Assembly: GCA_947396885.1 (NCBI GenBank)
Contig: OX377202.1
Location: forward strand, 5,084,001-5,148,000
Origin: Heligmosomoides polygyrus polygyrus
Taxonomy: Eukaryota; Nematoda; Chromadorea; Rhabditida; Heligmosomidae
Reading direction: 5' to 3'
Length of the DNA stretch: 64,000 bases
Position numbers and translations under genes: made by a program. The stretch's first letter is position 1. Each line of letters opens with the position of its first letter. Shown piece by piece: positions 11,842 to 22,100 of the stretch. The notes beneath the pieces are model-generated. The model had not been told where the DNA came from. It saw nothing but the letters and a program-made list of their open reading frames with translations, and ran no database searches.

Positions 11842-13300
11842 GGATCTATTCTAATCGAGGGTGTACATAACAAAAAATTATGTAGCAAATTGACTTGGGG
11901 TTCTCGGTGCGACTTCTAGAGAACAAAATAGGGCCTAAGATGAAAAAATCACAAAAAATGCATTCGGTTTCGCCTTGTTTTTAAACAGACAAAGCTACTA
12001 GTCCCCTCACTATGATGGATCTAACTAGGGAAGGGTTTCGACCTCCCATGGAACTTCAAGTTGGACCAGGATCACTAGAAAGAGCTCGGAATGCTGATTA
12101 CGAATATGGGTGTCAAAATTGCAAAATGAAACTCCTGAGCGAGTTATGGCCTGCCGAAATCGGGGCACGGCTGTACGACGCACCGGGCGCGAGAGTAGTG
12201 AGTCATCGGGGCCCCGTAAAAAGCGCCAGCCTGCTGCGGCGGTGGCGCAAGGGTAGCACTCGTGCTCGTCGGGCGTGAAGTCGTTGGTTCGGTCCCTGTT
12301 GTTCCCCACTTTATGTAAATCATAATTCATCTTCGAAATTACCCTTTGTTTTGAATTAAGACACGTGTCTGATTAAATTGCCGAGAAAACTACCATACAT
12401 GTTTGTAAAAATGCTTGAAGGCAAAAAACTGCTACGGTGATATTTTTATTTACTCTGGCATCCCAAATTCAGCGAGAAGAACGGACACCACCTTTGCTGG
12501 TGAGAAGGACATAGTGAGTGAAGAAAAAGCAGTAGATCAACGACATTTTCTTCTTCCTCATCATACATTCTACTCACCTTTTTACTTCACACTTTTTTGC
12601 TTTGTTCCATGAATGCCAAGGTTGTTAGAAACACCTCTAGTTATTCAATATATGATTTGGACTCTATTTGTGAAAAATAGTGAATAGAAATGTCACCATA
12701 GCAGTTTTTTGCCTTCAAGCATTTTTACGAACGTGTATGGTAGTTTTCCCGGCTATTTAATCAGACACGTGTCATAATTCAGAACAAAAGATCATTTCGA
12801 AGATAAATTATGGTGTGCAAAAAATCGGGCAGCAACGGGAACCGAACCAACGACGTCGCACCCGACGAGCGTGAGCGCTACTCCAGCGCCACCGCCGCAG
12901 CTGGCTGGCTCTTCTTACGGAGCCCCGATTACTAACCACTCCCGCGCCCGTGCGGCGCACAGCCAACCTGTGGTGAGGCCCCCGATTTCGGCAGGCCATA
13001 ACTCGTTCAGGAGTTTCATTTTGCAATTTTGACACCCATATTCGTAATCAGCATTCCGAGCTCTTTCTAATGATCCTGGTCTCAACTAGAAGTTCCATGG
13101 GAGGTCGAAACCCTTTCCTAGTAAGTTATAGCATGTCAGGCGGCGGTTAGCTGTATTTGAATACGTTTTTTCCGTCGAGACGTTTTTACAGCCACGGCGA
13201 TCTTTTGTTTCTTGTTTGTTTGTTTTTTAGTTTCTATTTTGTCCTCTTGTAGCCGCTCAGGTCAATTGGTTTTGTAATTTCTAGTTATTATCCAGGCGGA
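11842..13300. mobile_element. GGATCTATCC element split by a foldback
   Basis: Left part 11842-12021 and right part about 13123-13300 match, in reverse order, the uninterrupted copy at 19492. The right terminus is eroded. The element resumes at a GTTATAGCATGTCAGG that is continuous with the left part in the intact copy. Confidence 0.72.
12022..13122. repeat. Foldback repeat with a tRNA-like sequence in each arm
   Basis: Left arm starts TAACTAGGGAAGGGTTTCG; the right arm ends in its complement. Arms of about 450 bp match closely, around a loop near 12560. tRNA-like stretches: plus strand about 12230-12303 (A-box-like GTGGCGCAAGGGTAGCA, B-box-like GGTTCGGTCCC) and minus strand about 12828-12905. 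Inserted in the element at 11842. It lies between the two minus-strand exons at 11487 and 15139. Confidence 0.85.
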
Positions 13301-13384
13301 GATTCGCCCCAGAAATTCATACGAACTGTCTATTGTTTGTGACGCTCATCCATACCCTATCACCTTTAAGGCGCGAACCCAAAA

Positions 13385-14050
13385 ACTGTATGAAAATCGA
13401 TAAAATCGATCGATAATGATTGCCCGACAGACGCTGTTTATTCGTTGCGGAGTCCACCTATCAGCAGTTGTGTGTTTCTCTCTTCAAACCGTCATCCTTT
13501 GCCAAAAATCGATGAAATCGATTAATAATTGGTGGACGTACACATATGGATACGGTCCGATTATTGTGAAGTTCATGAACAGCACATCATTCCCGCGTGG
13601 TTTCAACTTCCAGCGATCATCTCAGACCAAAAAAATAGGTGGATATTTAGTTGCCGATCGATATGGCTTGCGTGTAACGAAGCCCGACCATCCATTCGAC
13701 CATAGTGTTCACATGATATCCACTTCAGTCGGTCGTCTAGTATAGACAGAAGAACGATAACCTCGATCGATATAGTTAACCTTCTGTGAAGTCTATACAC
13801 CAGCCAAGGCATTCATGTGATCTCACCTCAACATTATACGGTAAATTCGGAACGCAAATCGGTAGCATCGATCGACAATAGGTGGCCGATAGACCCTGTT
13901 TAAGAGTTGTGAACCTCATCCATCAGTATTGATTTTCACGTAATTCCCTCCTCAAACAGTATTCTTTGGTTAAAAATCAATAAAATCAATCGATAATGGG
14001 CGACCGATATTCCCTGCTTATTGTGAAGGTCATGCTCAGCCCGTCATATC
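13385..14050 (+). repeat. Degenerate tandem repeats with ATCGATCGAT
   Basis: Units of roughly 115 bp start AAAATCGATAAAATCGATCG-type sequence at about 13388, 13503, 13850 and 13970, each followed by GACAGACGCTGTTTATTCG- or CCGATATTCCCTGCTTATTG-like parts and TTCCTCAAAC. Possibly a small satellite. Two short relatives lie at 20365 and 47505. Confidence 0.55.
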
Positions 14051-14137
14051 CACCCCCCCCCCCCCCCCCAATACAAGGTAAGTTGTCGAGGAAAATCGGC
14101 AAACCAATGGAAATCGGTCAGCCGTGGCTAGCAATCT

Positions 14138-14460
14138 TTAGAGTCTGTTCATACTTCGCGACAAGAGCGACCCGTCGCCCATGCAAAACATGCTAATCGA
14201 TGAAAACCGAGCGACCGCCGCCGAAATCCGTCATACTTGAGCGCTGCCGCTGCCACTCCCGTCGCTCTCGTCGTTGCTGTCGTCTGTTCATACTTCGCAC
14301 CGGCGACAGGAGCGAAAGGAGTGACTGAGGCGACGGACGGAGTGTGAAGTACGTGATTAATTACGTATACCCCACTATATCCGTCGCTTTTGTCGCTGCA
14401 TTCGCCTGTCCATACTTTCCGGCCGATGCAGTCGCTCTCATCGCTGCCATCGCGGAATAT
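14138..14460. repeat. Cluster of related hairpin fragments
   Basis: CTGTTCATACTTCGCG, CTGTTCATACTTCGCACCG and CTGTCCATACTTTCCGG occur within 300 bp, with CGACGGGAGCGAC-type interiors. Nested or broken copies of the GTTCATACTTCGCGAC MITE family. Confidence 0.6.
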
Positions 14461-14603
14461 CAACAGGACCTTAATTAACGCTGCATGACGGTACAAAGAC
14501 CATCTTTATCGATCGATAGTGCCCCTTGATCAATACAGGCTGTTCTCGTGCTATCGCGCCGAATGGCGCCAAAGTTATAATATGTCTTCCCAGTAGTACT
14601 TTG

Positions 14604-14738
14604 AGGGCACGTTTATACTTCGACGCCGAGCGACGCGACGCCAGGTATTGTGGCCACATTGATCGGGCGGCGCGATAGATCAATTTAGCCATTATACATG
14701 CTGTCGCGTCGCTTGGCGTCGGAAGTATAAACGGGGCC
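14604..14738. mobile_element. Palindromic MITE related to 43801
   Basis: GGGCACGTTTATACTTCGACGCC and complement GGCGTCGGAAGTATAAACGGGGCC. Flanks TGA and TAA, one mismatch to a TWA duplication. Confidence 0.72.
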
Positions 14739-15138
14739 TAAGACTGTAGCATATTTGTGGGTCCCGCCGCGGTTTCCGATAATGTCAGATGAAGATCCAG
14801 ATTTCAAAAGCTAGAAGTAATATAAGGTCTACATTTTTCATAGACCGAGCTGGAACCGAATTTCAAAAGTTTTCGAAGAAAAGCATTTTACCAAAATCGC
14901 TGAGGCAATACAAAAGACTTATTGACAGGTATCTCCAGGATGTTCCTTAATAGTTTGCTTCCAACTGTTGCCGCTGTCTATCCCTTGTACCTAACCGTAT
15001 ATTTTTATTCGCTCTGGTCTGGTTCTTAATGTGCATGTTCTGTTTGTTCTACTTTTGCGTGGATATCCATGTATAAATAAGTAAATAAATAATGGCGGGG
15101 GGGGGGGAGAATCCACGCACAGAAATGAAGTTTACTTC

Positions 15139-15198
15139 TCAAGAGGTGAAACGGCCAGACCTCTTCCCGTTGCTTAGTCTTTGTGGCTCCGTGTACCG
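15139..15198 (-). CDS. Possible following exon with stop
   Basis: After an in-phase 42-bp intron (GTAAGA...GTACAG), 19 basic codons RYTEPQRLSNGKRSGRF... end in TGA. A competing reading skips this and uses an acceptor near 14997 (VQGIDSGNSWKQTIKEH...). I cannot decide between them by eye. Confidence 0.25.
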   Translation of the reverse strand, partial: RYTEPQRLSNGKRSGRFTS

Positions 15199-15240
15199 CT
15201 GTACTACACGTCGGACCTTCCAAGTTAGTGTTTATCTTAC

Positions 15241-15497
15241 CCCGAATAGCTCAAACATTTTCGACCTATACCCTTCTTTAAAATCCGTCTTAATACATCA
15301 GTGCCCAGGTAATTACCCCATTGCACCCCTCGTATTTCCTTCTAACTCTTCTTTGATACGCTGTCCTCCATAGCCAAGGCACTAGCGTATCGATAGCTAG
15401 GAGAGGATACTTTCAGCCAGACAATCGAATAAAGACTTACGATGTGTTGCTAGGTTCTCGAAGTCGTCGTCAGATAAGTCATCGTCCGACATTGAAC
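15241..15497 (-). CDS. Start of a second minus-strand gene, acidic N-terminus (two exons)
   Basis: TTTTCAG is followed five bases later by an ATG: MSDDDLSDDDFENLATH in 15441-15497 with donor GTAAGTC. An exon at 15241-15275 (acceptor TTTAAAG, donor GTAAGA) continues in phase as (Q)GYRSKMFELFG. The TTTTCAG-N5-ATG layout is what a nematode spliced-leader acceptor looks like (inference). It lies about 3.5 kb downstream of the RRM/F-box/LRR stop. Because exon 18 could in principle splice into this exon, a single longer gene is the alternative. Product not recognised. Confidence 0.5.
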
Positions 15498-16651
15498 CTG
15501 AAAACAGACGTTTATCACGTTCATTGCTATAAAGACCCTAAGAATGCTATTGTAAATAGTTTCACGACTCCAAAGATCGAGAAGATGTGGAAAGCAATTC
15601 TTTCAAACCATGCCCAAGAAAGTTATTTGATGTGCTGGTCACGCACCTGCATGCCTTTTTAAATTTATTCGATTACGATGGGTTACGGTAGGTGCGAGTG
15701 AACAAAGCTGTCGTGATCATGTTCACCGATTTCGCCTAGATCTTGTCGGGGAAGGTTATATGAAGCATTTTGGTGGTTACGTAGGTGCGGTCGATTATCA
15801 ATAGATGATCATGACCCCAACAGCCTTACCCATCAGCACATACTGTATCCTACTGCACTTCACCGTAGTACTAAATGCGGATGTCAGAAGATTCGTGATT
15901 AGCACCCCAAATAACACCATAGATGTGGTTTGTCAGAAAGAGGTGATCATGAGCCCGACAGCTTTACTCACCCGCACCTACCGTAACCTACCATAATCGG
16001 ATGAACTTTCAAAAACAAGGTCGGATTCGTGGCAAGTATCCTAAATAACCCCCTTGGGGGAATTTTGGACGAGTTTTTTCGATTCTTCCTCGATCTCTGA
16101 CCTAATCTTTATGTACGATAAGGTGTGCTTGCAAAGAAAGTAACCAAGTAGTCAATCTAACATCAAAGAAACAAATTCGAAATTGGTTTATCGATTGATG
16201 TCGCATGACTAATCGATTAGGACTGCACGGCTACATCTCATGCCTCAAAAAGCATAACGGTGACGGATTTCCTGAGTTAAGTGCCGAGGTGAGTCAATAC
16301 CAGGCGCGTTCATGCCTTTGACCTCTCCTTGGTTACCGTACCCAGTGGTGATCTATTGATGTCAGCGCTCTGGCTTACCCTGCTGTCGCATGGCAGTAAC
16401 ACTATTGATTAAAGCCAAGCCACAGCTTGGTAACCACAAACTAAGATTCCATCGGTTGGCCTTCATTCTCCATTCTCACTATTCTTCTTCGTTTCCTTCA
16501 TATTTGCTTCTCTTAACGACGAAACCACGTATTCAGGAGTCAACTTCTTTCAGATGTCATAATGCCATGCTTCGTCCTCTTCACGATTTGCTACTCGCTC
16601 TTGTCTATTTGTATTGCTGTGATGATTACTCGCAGACAATATTCAAAGATC

Positions 16652-17155
16652 GGATCTATCCTAGTCCGAGGGGGCCACATAAGTCAAAAGTATTATATGT
16701 AGCAAATCCACTTGATACTTACCGAGCGGCTCCTACAGAACAACATGAGACCTAAACAAGAAAAGTCATGAAGAAAAAAAAACGAAAAAAAAATTACATT
16801 TCTTGCGGTTGTAAGCAGGCAAAGTTATGTGCCCTCCTCACCATGTTAGGTCCTGGTTATGACATGTCAGGCGGCGGTCCGCACGCGGCATGCGGCTTCA
16901 TGCGCCCTCCCCACCATGTTAGATCCTGGTTATAACATGTCAGCCGGCGGCTAGCACGAGGAATGCCTCCATTCCGTCACTCTCTGCCCGTCAAGACGGT
17001 TGTAAAGCCGCAGCGATGTTTTATTTTTTGTTTGTTCGCTCGTTTCGGTTTCTTTTAGGCTCCAGCTCGTTCTCTAGGAGCCGCTCGGTAAGTTTCAATT
17101 AATTTTGTTGCCTACTTTTTAGTTATGTGGCCCCCCCCCGGACTAGGACAGATCC
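16652..17155. mobile_element. GGATCTATCC element
   Basis: About 504 bp. Inverted ends with flanks CAAAGATC and CAAAGATT (8 bp, one mismatch). Subterminal inverted blocks GAGCGGCTCCT / AGGAGCCGCTC and internal repeats with ACATGTCA and GATCCTGGTTAT. Non-coding. Confidence 0.85.
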
Positions 17156-17765
17156 CAAAGATTTTTAGCGAGCAGGTCTTCTAGGCTAAAAATGGATCAG
17201 AAGAGATCAACTTCCCGTTTCCAATTTTTTCACGACCCTCCTAGATGTAATTTAAGTTTAATGATCCAGGCCTATATGAACTTATATTGCTCTAACAGAC
17301 GTCGCAGTAGTCTTTCTTTCCTAACATGGAAAGTGGTGAGCTTTTGCGGATCTATTTTGACACGATATAGATAGGGGCCTGTGAGCGGAGTCCACAACCA
17401 GAGTTAATTTTTGCTGAAGGTTTTTTAAAGACCGGAAAAAGAGGTGTAAAAACACGCGCAAAACAATCGTCAACCCCTATAACCCTCCACGAGATGTGCC
17501 TCTGTGGCGCAGTCGGTAGAAGTGGCGCCTCGTAGGAGCACACCGGCGGGCTTTTGAGTTCGAGTCCGCGTACTGTCAATACCTTTGCACATATTAGTTC
17601 GTTGTTGTTACGCTTCCTCATGATCACAGGAGCCAATTTTAGACCATCAGTGCTTACAACAAACCAAGAAGGCTGTCTATTTGCGCCTTCAAGAGTGCTA
17701 GTTTTTCAACGATGCTAATCTACATCATATCATTTCAATAAGTATCCGCACCTATGAAACCACCT

Positions 17766-17943
17766 GGGGCCGGATTCTTCAACGTCTTACAGAGATTTGA
17801 CAGAGAAATTACAGCGGAAAATCCTGATAACGCCAAAATTTCACCATATCGCTTGTTGATAAGCCGGGTTAGTTCGCGTTTTTCAGGAGTTTCCGTTGTA
17901 ATTTCTCTTCAAATCTCTGTAAGTCGTTGATGAATCCGGCTCC
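17766..17943. mobile_element. GGGGCCGGATTC MITE, left arm of the 17374 foldback
   Basis: Palindromic. Mirror partner at 18326-18504 with the same outer flank (GTACCATCCAGG), so the two are the result of one insertion followed by inverted duplication of the region. Confidence 0.85.
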
Positions 17944-18325
17944 TGGATGGTACGTGTAGGAAGGTCCCATATACTACGTCTAACCTGTAGCGACTCTTCT
18001 TCCTGACATTCACAGCACTAACACCATGTCATCAATGATACCGTAACTGCACACAAATACGCATACCTTTCGGTTGAATAAACCCGGGCCATATCGGTAC
18101 ATAAGTGTACTAAAAATGTCATTTTCAATTGAGCGCGTTGTCGGCCGACTGCTTTCCACCTTCACACCGGACTTCACTTCTCCGATAAGGATAGGGATTG
18201 CGGTTGTGGATGCCATAAAAGCATTCCTTCTGGACGCCATCCTAGAAGGCATCAGCTGTCAGGAAGAGTCGCTGCAGGCTAGAGATACTATAATGAAAAT
18301 GAGACCTTTCTAGACGTACCATCCA

Positions 18326-18504
18326 GGGGCCGGATTCATCAACGACTTGCAGAGATTTGGCAGAGAAATTAAAGCGGAAACTCCTGGAAAACGCGAATTA
18401 ACGCGGCTTATTAACAAGCGATATGGTGAAATTTTGGCGTTATCAGGATTTTCCGTTGTAATTTCTCTGTCAAATCTCTGTAAGACGTTGACGAATCCGG
18501 CCCC
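18326..18504. mobile_element. GGGGCCGGATTC MITE, right arm of the 17374 foldback
   Basis: Inverse complement of 17766-17943 with several point differences that have accumulated since duplication. Confidence 0.85.
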
Positions 18505-18971
18505 AGGTGGTTTCATAGGTGCGGATACTTCTTGTTTCCACAGAAGTGATATGACGTAGATTAACATCGTTGAAAAACTAGCACACTTGAAGGCGCAAAC
18601 AGATGGCTTTGGTTTGTTGTAAACATTGATGCTCTAAATTGACTCCCGTGACTATGGGAAAGTGTAATAACAAGGAGCTAATATGTGCAAAAATGTCGAC
18701 AGTACACGGACTTGAACTCAAAAGCCCTCCGGTGTGCTTCTGTGATGCGGTACTCCTACCTACTGCGCCACCGAGGCACATTTAATGAGGTGTCGTAGGG
18801 GTTGATGATTGTTGAGCACACGTCTTTACACCTCTTTTTCAGGTCTTTAAAAAAGCGTTCAGCAAAAATTGGGTGTGGTTCTGGTCTCCGTTCACGCTGC
18901 CCTACATCCTGACAAAATAGCGCCGCAAATGCTCACCTTGAATTGGGAACCGTCCCTTGTAAGCTTTAGCC

Positions 18972-19130
18972 TTAATAACGTCGCTTACCTATCTTGAACG
19001 AGGCGTTCTGTGCGTCTTGCATTGACAGTATAGAAGTGTAGTCGCTGAAATCCACCACAACTCGACTGCCACGCATCGAAAGGCGGGCGGGATCAGCAGC
19101 TGTTCCTCCGACCACTATCGTCACCGGTTT
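18972..19130 (-). CDS. Exon 18: C-terminal tail and stop
   Basis: Acceptor GTTTTTAG. Encodes KPVTIVVGGTAADPARL..., SRVVVDFSDYTSILSM..., then ASFKIGKRRY and TAA at 18974-18972. A GTAAGC lies six codons before the stop and could be a donor. The only frame-compatible acceptor nearby would give a 25-bp intron, too short to be believable, so I end the protein here. Confidence 0.7.
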   Translation of the reverse strand, partial: KPVTIVVGGTAADPARLSMRGSRVVVDFSDYTSILSMQDAQNASFKIGKRRY

Positions 19131-22100
19131 CTAAAAACAATACACATCTCATGCTACTGAACAATGAAGAGCTGAAAATAGGGTGCAATACCGGCTGGTA
19201 GGGGAGTGTGATTCAATTCATACAATTTACGGTAGATCTGTGGTAGCGAAGCACTGCTGGGAAAGCGTATTGTGCTAGGATTTTGTCAGAATAGTGATCT
19301 CTATTCTACTGAGAAGAAGGTGTAAAAGAAGCGCTGCTGTACTAAGGAAAGCCATACCTATGGGAGCTATACAATATAGCATACATTTCAATTCCTTTAT
19401 GTATCCCAAAAACAACAAGGAACGTTCTTCTTAAGCTAAAGGGCGAGGTTAGCCAGTCTCTCCAAGGATGCGCTACACATTCCACTTCCCTGGATCTATC
19501 CTAGTCGGGAAGGGGGGGGGGCACTTGACTGAAAATTATGCAACCAATTGACTTGAGACTCACGGAGCCGCTTCAAGATAGCAAGATATGAACCAAAAAC
19601 CAAAAAATAAACAACCAAACAAGAGACAAAAAGTCCGCTCGGTTGCAAAGACATCTCGGCTGGCAAAGCGCATTCAAATACGGCTGACAGCCGTCTGACA
19701 TGTTATAACCGGTATCTGTCATGTGAGGGAGGCACATGAAGCCGCAGGCCGCGTACTGACCGCCGCCTGACATGTTAGAACCCGGACCTCTCATAGTGAG
19801 GGGACACATAGCTTTGTCTGTTTATAACCGTGGCGAAACCGAATGCACTTTTTTGCGATTTTTTTCAGCTTAGGCCCTATTTCGTTCTCTAGTAGTCGTT
19901 CCGTGAATACCAAGTCAATTTTTTACATACCATGTAGTTATGTGTCCCCCTAGGATAGATCCTTATATTCTATATTCTTTTATCGAAATAGGACGAGGCC
20001 GTTCAAATTTGACCCATAGGGTTGGAATTAGTGGAACTTCTCCTATAGAGGTTAAGGTTAAGATGGGCAGTTGTCTGACGAGTCAGTGCATCATCCTTCC
20101 TAGTTTGGTACTAGTTCATCAATTATGGAAGGAATGGAAGGCTTTCGTCTTGTGGTGCGTTTCTTAGTCCTATCGCTGCACAATGTTTGGTATGGGAGTA
20201 AGCGATATCTATTAGACAGATCGGCGGATCGATACTTTTGGGCGTTCACAAAGAGCGCTAGGGCCTGTTCATACTTCGCGACGGGAACGCTTGGTCGGCC
20301 GGCAAATCATACGTCATTTTATCTATCGATTGCCGTCCCGCGCACGACGACATTCGCATAACAATTATCGATCGATTTTATCGATTATTGCGCGGAATTG
20401 ATCGCCTGTAGTGGGAGTCACGCCATACGTCGTACTGTGGGCATGGTACACAACAAGTACACGATATAGACAGGTTCTTAAGAAGAACTGCGGCGAAGTT
20501 CTGGGGTAGATAGTGACGATGTACGAAATATGGCCACACCCCTCGCCGGAGCATGCGATCTTCCTCTCATCCCCTTGTTCACCCAACCCAGCCCCTGGGC
20601 TTCACCGAAAGTCTAACGGCTGCCTTACGAAACTTTGACACGCAAATCAAAATTTCCCGATCCACAGAACAGCGGATGTACCTTCTGACGCCACGCTCCC
20701 AGCAAGAGGTCTTGACGCGCTGCCCCAGGGGCGAGCTTCATCAATGACTTACAGCAATTTAACGGAGAAACTACGCCAGAAATTCCTGATAGCTCGACTC
20801 ATCAACACGAGGCATTTCACCATATCGCATCATTGTGTCAAGATACACCACTGTCACTTGGACAGGACACTTTTATGATAAAACCAAAAAGAATTCCGAT
20901 AACAACAGAGAAACTCGGAAATCCGCGTTATTTAGGTTCAATTAGCCAAGTTTGAGCTGATATTTGAAGTACTGCGACCACGGAGACGATTGCAATACAC
21001 TAGCGCTACAGGTTAGTCCAGGGGCGAGATTCATCAACGACTTACAGCAATTTAACGGAGAAAATACACCAGAAATTCCTGATAGCGCGGCTTATCAAGC
21101 GATATGGTGAAATGCCTCGTGTTGATGAGCCGAGCTATCAGGAAATTCTGTTGCGTTTTCTCCGTTAAATTGCTGTAAGTCGTTGAAGAATCTCGCTCCT
21201 GGCTTCTAGACGTCCTCAAACGTGACTCCCGCTAGTGAGGAGTAAGTAAGCAAGTAATTGTAGGCATTAAGCAGGTATTTCAGTTGCTCTTCTAAATGCT
21301 CCCCTTCACCAATCATGGGCCGGATTCATCAACGACTTACTTAACTTTAACGGAGAATTGTAAGCGAAAAGCTCAGATAACGCGGCTTATCGCCCACCAT
21401 ATCGCTTGATAAGCCGCGCTATCAGCGATTTCGGCTGTGTTTTACCCGTTAAGTTGCTGTAAGTCGTTGATGAATCTGGCCCCAGAAGGCGACTGGACGT
21501 ACGTCTGGTTAGCATATAACATGACTAGAACACCCTGCTTTTCTAGATTCACTTAAGTAAACCACTTCAATGTGCTCACCTTGCCTTCCTCCGTTGGAAA
21601 ACCTTTGATGAACTCTTGCACTGATTCGTTAGTGATCTGGAAACAATACCAAATTTGCATCTGTTAAAGCAGCTACACTTTTTTGAACTGAAAGGATTTT
21701 TTCAAGAAAACGCCTCGGGAAAAGTAAATGAATGTTCACAACTGCTCACCAAAATGGATCCGCTCAAGTCCAAATGCCGTAGTTTTTTCGCTCTTACGAG
21801 GCCTTTAACACCATCGTCTGATAGGTAGACGCAATTTCTCAGCTGTAGAAGTGAAATCGATCGACAAGAGTAGGCAACCTCCAGTAGAACACCCGATCGG
21901 ACAGCGGCGAGGGAGGAGAGATCAAGCTGGAAGACGTGGGAAGTAGAGTAGAAGTGTGTGTGCATACATAAAGGTGCAGCGTACCTGTTCCAGCTCTGTC
22001 AGCTGTGCAATGGCGGTGATTCCTTTGCCAGTCAGCGTTTGATCACTGCCAGCATTGGACAAACTGAGCGTCTTCAAGTGCTTCACCTCCTGGCAGACGG

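Larger units (their letters stand above)
17374..18903. repeat. 1.5-kb foldback with tRNA-like sequences and a MITE in both arms
   Basis: Left arm from 17374 and right arm to 18903 are inverse complements apart from scattered changes, with a loop of roughly 200 bp around 18130. Each arm has a tRNA-like stretch (plus 17497-17573, minus 18702-18777; A-box-like TGGCGCAGTCGG, B-box GAGTTCGAGTCC) and a copy of the GGGGCCGGATTC MITE at the mirror position. Confidence 0.87.

Noticed and set aside
14149..14496. 115-codon minus-strand frame
   Set aside because: GC-rich hairpin fragments of a MITE family; opposite frames are open for the same reason.
18937..18963. A 27-bp exon after exon 18 of the RRM/F-box/LRR gene
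   Set aside because: It would need a 25-bp intron; reading on to the TAA at 18972 is simpler.
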